Of a stretch of 64,000 nucleotides of DNA, positions 57,383-64,000 are shown one piece after another; positions within the stretch are counted from its first letter, which is position 1, and each line of letters opens with the position of its first letter. The DNA is from Anastrepha obliqua (taxonomy: Eukaryota; Arthropoda; Insecta; Diptera; Tephritidae). Location of the stretch: contig NC_072893.1 of the NCBI RefSeq assembly GCF_027943255.1, positions 93,131,784 to 93,195,783 of the forward strand, given 5' to 3'. Position numbers and translations under genes: made by a program. The notes under the pieces are model-generated. The model saw only the letters and a program-made list of their open reading frames with translations. It was not told the origin of the DNA and searched no databases.

Positions 57383-57924
57383 TCCCAAATCTAGCTGATT
57401 TACGAAAACTTGTAGAAGTTGTAAATGATTAAAGATCGAGCTCCCTTTTTATACATAGCACTTTCAGCATTGAGTAGTAGATTTTTAATTTACTAATCTA
57501 TCCATTTCTGTGGTTCTGAGCGATTAACTTTTACCAATTTTACACCAAATCTACTAAGGAAGCCTATGCCAAATGAGGCTTGCGTGAAAGCGGCTTACGG
57601 CTACTACAACACGTCTGTGCTTTAGATCGTCTTCCACTTGGTTACTTGTATTCCATCGTCTTTCTTTTCATTTTGCTTTTGATTCTGGCATACCGATAAA
57701 CGAAGTGCACGGAAGAGCTAGTACTCTCTGGTCATTACCAGTTCTGCTTTCAGTCTTGTCGAACAGCGCTGCTTGGTCAAAAAAAATTCTATTCGATGTT
57801 CTTTTGAATTACATAGTTTACACAATTACTTAACATTAAATATCTTCAAACATTTGGTGCACCTAAACCACTGCTGTCATCGGTCCTTCCCACTAATACC
57901 GACATTATACAATGTTGGCAAGAA

Positions 57925-60037
57925 GTGAGGTACAAAATGTCAGTAGAATCTTCTGCTGCCAGTTCTGGTCAGAAGTTAAGCTTCACAGTTGTAGCAGATA
58001 CTGTAGCTCATCAGACTGAGTCCCTTTATTCCAAGGCTTCGATTCCAATAGTTTCCCACACAAGAGTTGTACAAAAGATTAAACATCTACATGATCGATA
58101 CTACACTCTTCGTAAATCTTATTCAAGGGACAAAGACACACCTGAGAAACAAAAGAATTACAATGATTTTATTGAACAATCTTCAAGTACATTATTTGAC
58201 ATTTCGCCCTGCAAGTGCGAGATGACACTCAATTGCTTTTGTCAAAGAAGCTTTGACAAGTGTATTTGTCCCAGGCCGGTAACTATCAACTGCACATGCC
58301 CTAAAGATAGAAAGATACCGCCATTAGAAATCAAATTTCTATATGCTCAAAGATATCTCGGACAAGGAAAGATTGGGACAGTAGATACCAAAGAAACTCA
58401 AAAGCTTACATTAAAATTGCAGAGAAAAGCTCGTCACTTAAGTCAGACCAACTTACCTGGACCTTCTTGTAGTAGTATTGATTCTGAAACAGAGATAACT
58501 CCTGAAGTTGACAATGATAAGAATGATCCCGATTTTCAGACCCCACACTCTATTTCCTCTCAGTCAGCAAGTTCAAAAAATGCACAGATGCGCTTATCAC
58601 TTCCAGCAACGGCCTTAACAAGTGATCGTTTTGGAGTATCTGATAGAGCAGCAGCAGCTATTGTGTCTAGTGCATTTAAAGACGTTGGTCTTATAACGGA
58701 CAAAGATACTTCTTTTGTTGTTGATCGAAGCAAAATGAGAAGAGAAAAAGAAAAATGTAGACTAAAACTTATCGAATCGGGGAATGCAATAGAGCAATTA
58801 AACGATCCGATGTGTGTGTATTTTGATGGCAGGATGGATGACACTTTAGTTTTAGTTGAAAAAGGAAACAAACGTTATCAATCTATAAAAAAAGAAGAGC
58901 CCATTTCAGTAATAGCAGAACCAGGCTCAAAGTACCTTTGTCATTTAGTACCTACTTCAAAAAGTGGAAAGGACACAGCATACAGCATTGTAAATTATTT
59001 TGAAGAAAATGGTATAAATAAATCTAATGTTTTAGTGATTGGATGTGATGGTACGTCAACAAATACTGGGTGGAAGAATGGTGCAATAAAATTCATTGAA
59101 ACGCGTTTAAAAAGACCAGTACAATCTGTCTCCTCCATTTTAATGAATTACCTCTGAGGCATCTAGTTGAAATACTTGATGGTAAAACAACAGGTCCTCA
59201 GTCTTTCAGTGGGCTTCTTGGCAAACAGCTGGCTAAATGTGAATCTTTGTCCATCGTTGCTTTTCAGAGGATCGAATGCTCTCTTCCACGAACGCTTGAC
59301 GCAATAAGCTTAAGTAAAGATCAGAAATACTTACATGACATTGCCATTGCTATTGATGCTGGTTTTTGCTCCCCAGATCTAGCAAATCGAGATCCGGGAC
59401 CAATATCACACTCTCGTTGGTTGACAACGTATACGCACCTCTATGGTTCGAAACCAAAACAAATTCGTCAATAGTTGACGGACCTAAACATATTTTAGAA
59501 TGTATTAAAAAATGTAGAATCTTATCTTCAGAAGTCCAGGCAGTAGTTCATAAGGTTATTCAAACAAATTCCTTTTTTGCCCATCCAGAAAACATTCTTC
59601 TCTCGATGGTGGTAGATGACAGAGAGCATGTCCGCGATCTTGGATTGAGGCGAGTTCTGAAAATAAAAGAAATCCCTTCAAAAGACAAAAATATTAGAAA
59701 CTTTTTGGTTCCTAAACTGAACTTTGAAGCAAATGAATATTTTGAGTTAATTAATTGGTCTGAAATGAAACTTACCTGCCCTCCAATTTTAGACAGCCTT
59801 TCTTCTGAAGATATCTTGCAATTAATTTCTGATAAAGAAAAACCTAAATTAACCATAGATTTAACAAATATTCCATGCCATACGCAAGCTGTGGAGCGTT
59901 GCGTAAAACTAGTAACTCAAGCGTCCTCAAAAGTGTATGGGAACGAGAGACGTGATGGGTTTATAAGAGCAGCACTCACTTCTCGTACAGTTATGCCTCA
60001 ATTTGACACTAAAGCAGACTTTGCCACTCCCGAATAA
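57925..60037 (+). pseudogene. Transposase-like gene with four CxC pairs, frameshifted
   Basis: The first frame (57925-59157, 410 codons) starts at an ATG. It has an N-terminal region with a TLRKSYSRDKDTPEKQKNY helix, then four Cys-x-Cys pairs at residues 96/98, 104/106, 113/115 and 123/125, a probable zinc cluster. A low-complexity Ser-rich linker and the core follow. VYFDGRMDDT has D301 and VIGCDGTSTNTG has D375, the likely first two catalytic Asp residues. The next block is normally a Cys-x2-His motif. A small deletion near 59125 shifts the frame there, leaving LHFNELPLRHLVEILDG-type text in frame 0 (59130-59440). After HSRWLTT a second deletion of roughly 100 bp shifts to frame 2 (VYAPLWFETKTN to 60037), which holds AHPENILLSMVVDDREHVRD and PCHTQAVERCVKLVTQASSK. 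The Glu in QAVER is the best candidate for the third catalytic acid. I know relatives in many arthropod genomes only as uncharacterised proteins. Confidence 0.75.
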
Positions 60038-60446
60038 ATAATTTTTCATCTTTGGTTGGTTGGTTTGGAAGGGAGTGGGTGGAACTCGTCGTACAGTCAC
60101 CTTCACGCGGTGAGTTCTGAGTCGTCCAAAAAGGGCGGGCCAAGAGCTGTACAAAACTTCTTTAAGATAGTGTGGTCAGTGGGCGCGCTAAGAGGGGAAT
60201 AATTTATTCTACTTATATACTCAAGAAGACTTATACAAAAATTAAAATAGAGAAACTAACCACCCGCAATTACGTAAATTTATACAAAAAATGACATTTT
60301 CCACTTCTTTTCAGGGGCTGTAGGGGCTTTGATAGAGCGGTAGACGTTTTTCTTTTACCTGATGTTGTAATAGTCTACAAAAAATGAACTTTATCTAACA
60401 TCATTTCCACCTCTTACAATTTTTCGAATATTTGTTCAATTTATTA

Positions 60447-60598
60447 TAAAATTTGTAAATTTTAAATGCAATGCGCGAACGGAAGATATTAACCGATTTG
60501 AAATTTCTTTTTTTTCCTGAATTTGTATTGATATGTAGCAACTTTTCCCTGCTATTACGATATGATTTGAAAAAATTTACGTATTTCACTCCGGTCTA
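60447..60598 (-). repeat. Right terminal inverted repeat of the hAT-like element
   Basis: Mirror of the left repeat, with one substitution seen by eye. It is followed by the second GTGTACAG. Confidence 0.88.
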
Positions 60599-60609
60599 GT
60601 GTACAGGTG

Positions 60610-61640
60610 TCCCATCGTTTCATGTTTATTAATTGCTTGAGGTTGTAGGTGGGCCATAACGTTCTGCTGATTTTGCATTTCGTTTGGTCTCTCCATCTAC
60701 AATCTGCAATTTGAAGGTATTTTAGGGAAATTGCATTCTTGATCGCACTTAGTGGAGAGAATACTGGTACTGCATGAGCGCTATTCATGGCAGATCCCCC
60801 TCTTGCCAGTTCATCACCTTTTTCGTTACCTTCGATGCTCCGGTGTCCCGGGACCCAAATTAAGGTTACTCTATGGTTTTCACTCAAGTTGGTGAGGCTA
60901 TTCCAACTTTGCTCCACCACTTTAGAGGTTGTTATAGTCGCGTCCAGTGCCTGGATTGCAGCTTGGCTATCCGAAAGAATAGCGATATTGCCCTTAAAAG
61001 AGCAATCTGCGATTAGTAACCTACAGGCCCACGCTGCTGGCATTAGGGAGACGCACAGATTTTTCAATTCCAAGTCTATGAGAATATATACCAGTTCCAA
61101 CACCACAATCCATTTTACTGCCATCTGTATAGACTATGGTATCGAAGTTGTTTAGAGAGAATCCCTTATTCCATTCTTTTTTAGATGGAAAGAGTGTGGC
61201 AAAATTCCTATTGAACATTACCATCGGGGCGATGTAGTCAGTCCTCACCGAGGTTAACTGAGTTTGTCGCAATAATATACTAGCGTGACCATAAGTTTTT
61301 CTTTCCAGCGACCCGTTTAATTTAACCTAAATGCACTCATGGTTGCCGTCTTCTTTATATGTAGGTCTATTGGAATAACGTGTGCCAGTGCATTGAGAGC
61401 CTCTCTTGGACATGACCTGATTGCACCGACCGTTATTGCACAGGCTGATCTTTGTATTCTGCCGAGTAATTTGAGCTTTCCACCAATCTACCGAACCATA
61501 CGATAAAATGGGTCGTATAACCGCCTTATATAGCCATAACGTATGCTTATGTTGAAGACCCCATCTTCTTCCAAGCATACGTTTGCAGGCATATAAAGCA
61601 ATTTCTGCTTTCCTTACCCGTTCTTCGACGTTTGTAATGC
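60610..61640 (-). pseudogene. LINE RT thumb and RNase H, 5' half
   Basis: The minus strand first shows ACKRMLGRRWGLQHKHTLWL and YKAVIRPILSYGSVDWW (61578-61470), the end of the reverse transcriptase. A shifted stretch to about 61330 follows. The next frame (61272 to 61021) includes NFDTIVYTDGSKMDCGVGTG, with the first RNase H Asp. A frameshift near 61075 removes the FQAE block. The following frame (to 60610) has AILSDSQAAIQALD and IWVPGHRSIEGNEKGDELAR, so three of the four acidic positions are recognisable. RWDTCTL ends at the transposon insertion. Frameshifts make the protein non-functional. Confidence 0.85.
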
Positions 61641-61745
61641 TAATGATGAATCATTTGCAGTGAGGGCATATTTTGTTACTTAGCGATTCGACCGACTTTT
61701 CCAGATGAAGCGATTTACCAATTCTGTAGTTATCTAGGACGGGAT

Positions 61746-62206
61746 GTCGAAAGTGCACAAAGTGATATTTTTAATTTTTTATCAAATATTTAAAAAAATT
61801 CATAAATATCTTCGTCCTGCTGGTGGATTCACTCGGGGAAACTATGCCTGCTACATACAGCCCAGTCGCGAATGCTGTAGATATTTTTATTTGTTCGTTT
61901 AATAAATTTTTATATAAACCATTATTTAACTTTTCCTAATAGGATATGCATGTTGAGTTTATTCAAGTCAAGAAAATTTAAAAAAGTTGAGAAAATATGT
62001 CACTCTTAACTCACTACATAAACATAAAAAAGAAGATATCCTAAAAAGCAGAAAAGGTCGAGTATCTATCATATATGGTGGACCAATCTAACTCAATTTC
62101 TATGCTAAATTGATATGTAAACATTAAGCAAGCAAACATTAAGTACAATACACCTTTTTCGTTTTCAGTCGTAGTGCAACGCATTTTTTCGTTTCGTTTA
62201 CTACTA
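61746..62206. other. Unannotated AT-rich stretch
   Basis: No gene or repeat is recognised between the LINE and the next SINE copy. Confidence 0.4.
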
Positions 62207-62313
62207 CGGCCGCCGTAGCCGAATGGGTTGGTGCGTGACTATCATTCGGAATTCACAGAGAAAACGTAGGTTTAAATCTCGGTGAAACACCATAATTAAA
62301 GAAAAACATTTTT
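62207..62313 (+). mobile_element. SINE family A, 3'-truncated copy
   Basis: It begins CGGCCGCCGTAGCCGAATGG exactly as the full copy at 38490 does. It carries a degraded B box (GGTTTAAATCTCGG, near 62270-62283) and matches to AAAAACATTTTT. There the SINE stops and a mariner fragment begins. Confidence 0.8.
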
Positions 62314-62726
62314 GCGGATAATTCGTTGTAAAGTGGTCCGAGCAATGCCCAACTGCTGAGAACGGCGATTTTGGGATGTCCTTGGCGACGTTTCAACACT
62401 GGCCCGTACAAGAGCAATATTCTCATCCGATCGCCTTGGTCGTACAAACCTTGGTCGTACCTTTCGTATAAACGTTTAATGGTGTTTTTAGAAGGCGCAC
62501 TTTTTACATTATTTAATTTTTTATACGCACGTTGAGTTTTCACAATTGACTTCTTTTGTTGAATGTAAATTTCAACAATTTGGGAGCGGTTGCGTGGCGT
62601 GTACTGTTCCATGGTAAAAATCAGCTTGGACTGACGCTTCCAACGCGGTATGTCATTAAGCGATCTGACGTCTCCGTCAAAAGATACAAGGTTGCCAGAT
62701 GGGTCTGTCGAATATTGGCTACCCTG
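62314..62726 (-). mobile_element. Mariner-type element, 5' part, minus strand
   Basis: On the minus strand the element starts CAGGGTAGCCAATATTCGAC at 62726, preceded by TA (62727-62728). The frame beginning at ATG 62612 reads EQYTPRNRSQIVEIYIQQKK and KSAPSKNTIKRLYERYDQG, a mariner-type HTH domain. Then RRQGHPK and, in another frame near 62370-62315, RRSQQLGIARTTLQRIIRK follow. A duplication (DQGLYDQG) and a frameshift are visible. The catalytic domain and 3' end are missing where it meets the SINE. Confidence 0.75.
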
Positions 62727-62728
62727 TA

Positions 62729-62988
62729 TATTACTAATAAATATTTCTCGTCATGGAATCCTGTCTGGCAACAATTTTGAAAAAATTATGTTACTCCAGG
62801 AACATCAAGGCGTTTGTATTAATTCCTAAGTACTTATGTCTTTCATTGTGAAGAGAATAAATTAAGTACAACTCTGAAGGAAATATAAAATGGCAAAATA
62901 AATCAGATATTCCTTTTTAATTTTTTATTTGCATGAATGTACGTATATTTGTCAGTTTTTGGAACCCATACGAGTTTTTCAATATATC
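62729..62988. other. Unannotated spacer
   Basis: AT-rich DNA between two transposon ends, with no feature seen. Confidence 0.4.
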
Positions 62989-62990
62989 TA

Positions 62991-64000
62991 CAGTGCCTCA
63001 CAAAAGTATTCGCACACATTTTTTTGGGTTATAAAATATCAGAAACTCCTTCCAGCTTTCATTTATTGCTCAAACACTAATTCAGTAATTTCATTGTGGG
63101 CTAAGCTTTAGTTTAAACTATCGAACTATCGAACTATCTCTGCGCATTCTTTGAGTGTCGCTGCTTTAAGGCTGTCCCGTGACGTAATTTCGGTTTCCGA
63201 ATGGATTTAGATCCGGCGACTATGGTGGTGCCTCCTAAACATTCGGGCTGTTATATAATATCCAAAGGTTCGTATTGTGAGATGTACATTTTGGGTCGTT
63301 ATCTTGCTGGAAGATATAATGATACGAAAGCCCAAGTCGTTGACGCTAGCACTCAAATTCTAATTTAATATTTAAACATAAAGCCGATGATCCATTTAAT
63401 CACTAATAAATTTCAAGTTACCGACACAGTGCATCGCCACATTACATTGCCACTACCGTGTGTAACTGAACATAATGTACTCGTCTTATTACGGTGAGTT
63501 TCCAAATTCACTTTCTGCCACTCTTTTTTACTCCAATCCGGCTTAAAAATGTTGATTTTAGTTTCATTACTAAATAAATATTACTTCTGACCAAAACACG
63601 TTGTTACGATCAATAACTTTTTTGAGAATTCCAAACGTTTTTTCCGGTAAGCGTAATAATGCGTGCAGATCGTCCATTAGACCCAGCAGCTCTAAGCGCT
63701 CTTCGCACAGTTTCACCACTAATATTTATTCTGTAAACCTAAGTGAGATTCCTATTAATTTCTGGGGTAGAAAAGCGAGGCTCTCGCTTGATCGCGTGAC
63801 TTACATTTTTTAGGCCTTTCTGATCGCTGTACTATATTAAGTTTAACGAATTCCTCTACAAAACGCTGTGCGAGGTTGAAACGCATTTTTTTGTAAAATT
63901 TGATATCCTTTTTAATGTTTTTCCTTCATTTCGTAAATTAAATATTATTTTTCTTTCGTCCAAAATAGTTTCCTTTGACTTCTAACCATATTTTAAACAA
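62991..64000 (-). mobile_element. Tc1-family transposon, minus strand, runs off the window
   Basis: The end CAGTGCCTCACAAAAGTATT at 62991 is preceded by TA (62989-62990) and is a typical Tc1 terminus. A minus-strand transposase relic occupies about 63170-63886. The other end must lie beyond base 64000. Confidence 0.8.
63170..63886 (-). pseudogene. Tc1-family transposase relic
   Basis: On the minus strand an ATG at 63886 opens RFNLAQRFVEEFVKLNIVQR. Broken HTH text and RRALRAAGSNGRSARIIRLP-type text follow (near 63720-63640). The first catalytic block reads FSNETKINIF (near 63565-63540), with Asn in place of the expected Asp. The second block IFQQDNDPKCTSHNT (near 63320-63275) is intact. In the third, SPDLNPFGN (near 63220-63195) has Gly where Tc1 has the catalytic Glu (NPIEN). 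Stops and frameshifts are frequent. Two of three catalytic residues are lost, so it is inactive. Confidence 0.8.

Larger units (their letters stand above)
57231..60598 (+). mobile_element. hAT-like DNA transposon with 8-bp target duplication and ~152-bp inverted repeats
   Basis: The ends start TAGACCGGAGTGAAATACGT and are inverse complements for about 152 bp, with one difference seen (near 57310 / 60519). The 8-bp target duplication GTGTACAG lies at 57223-57230 and 60599-60606. An 8-bp duplication and TAG-initial ends are hAT-like, and GTGTACAG fits the nTnTAnAn preference known for hAT insertions. The encoded protein does not resemble typical hAT transposases (no BED finger or hATC domain seen), so the superfamily is uncertain. 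The insertion disrupts a LINE in the opposite orientation. Confidence 0.9.
56849..61745 (-). mobile_element. LINE (R1/Jockey-like), 5'-truncated, split by a DNA transposon
   Basis: On the minus strand the element runs from about 61745 to about 56849. A 3368-bp transposon at 57231-60598 divides it. Joining the flanks restores the reading RWDTCTLTAVITGFW across the junction, which proves that the two halves were once contiguous. The 3' end finishes in a CCAA-type repeat (56849-56866 on the minus strand) rather than poly-A. The RT palm is missing, so it is 5'-truncated. No target duplication was found. Confidence 0.85.

Noticed and set aside
1..64000. CRISPR arrays, bacterial operons, rRNA or tRNA genes
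   Set aside because: No regularly spaced direct repeats, ribosome-binding sites or complete cloverleaf genes were seen. The only tRNA-like sequences are SINE heads.

Overview
This window is AT-rich eukaryotic DNA, most likely from a higher fly and plausibly a tephritid fruit fly. The evidence is indirect: many Tc1/mariner elements including a D,D41D 'rosa'-type mariner, a Helitron with the 5' TC and 3' hairpin-CTAG ends, a tRNA-derived SINE, non-LTR retrotransposons, and CA/ACAT microsatellites. The species call is inference. I see no operons, rRNA, tRNA genes or CRISPR, and no host gene I can name. The window reads as intergenic or intronic DNA that has become a nest of mobile elements.

Layout. 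Bases 1-2420 hold nothing I recognise. At 2421-4751 there is a decayed transposase gene of an unassigned DDE-like family, flanked on each side by two copies of an 11-bp motif. A SINE-like repeat (8291-8612) is followed by a TTAA-flanked inverted-repeat element (8666-11155) that was itself hit by a 1.74-kb Helitron (8738-10479) carrying a nested tandem array. A dead mariner lies at 13870-14840. A nearly pristine 3.49-kb Tc1 element with about 893-bp inverted repeats and an uninterrupted 354-aa transposase occupies 20030-23517. After it come a small membrane-protein-like ORF (23689-23979), a deleted D,D41D mariner (24962-25819) and a Tc1 with IR/DR-type ends (27342-28988).

From 29 to 34 kb the DNA is microsatellite-rich and includes a cluster of CTGTTA/TAACAG motifs. 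A 5'-truncated LINE with a 12-bp target duplication lies at 34759-36650. Copies of a tRNA-derived SINE lie at 37279 and 38490 (the latter full length with a 10-bp duplication), with fragments at 34394, 41765 and 62207. A LINE ORF1 relic (40140-41760), a near-complete mariner (44532-45809), a 368-bp mariner deletion derivative (46352-46719) and further mariner fragments follow.

At the right, a minus-strand LINE (about 61745 to 56849) is split by a 3.37-kb hAT-like DNA transposon (57231-60598). This transposon has an 8-bp target duplication, about 152-bp inverted repeats, and a protein with four CxC pairs. A partial minus-strand Tc1 runs off the right edge from 62991.

Functionally the window is a record of cut-and-paste, copy-paste and rolling-circle elements inserting into one another. 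Only the Tc1 at 20030-23517 looks able to move by itself. The few ORFs without transposon signatures (7394-7684, 15587-15868 minus, 23689-23979) are offered as hypothetical only.
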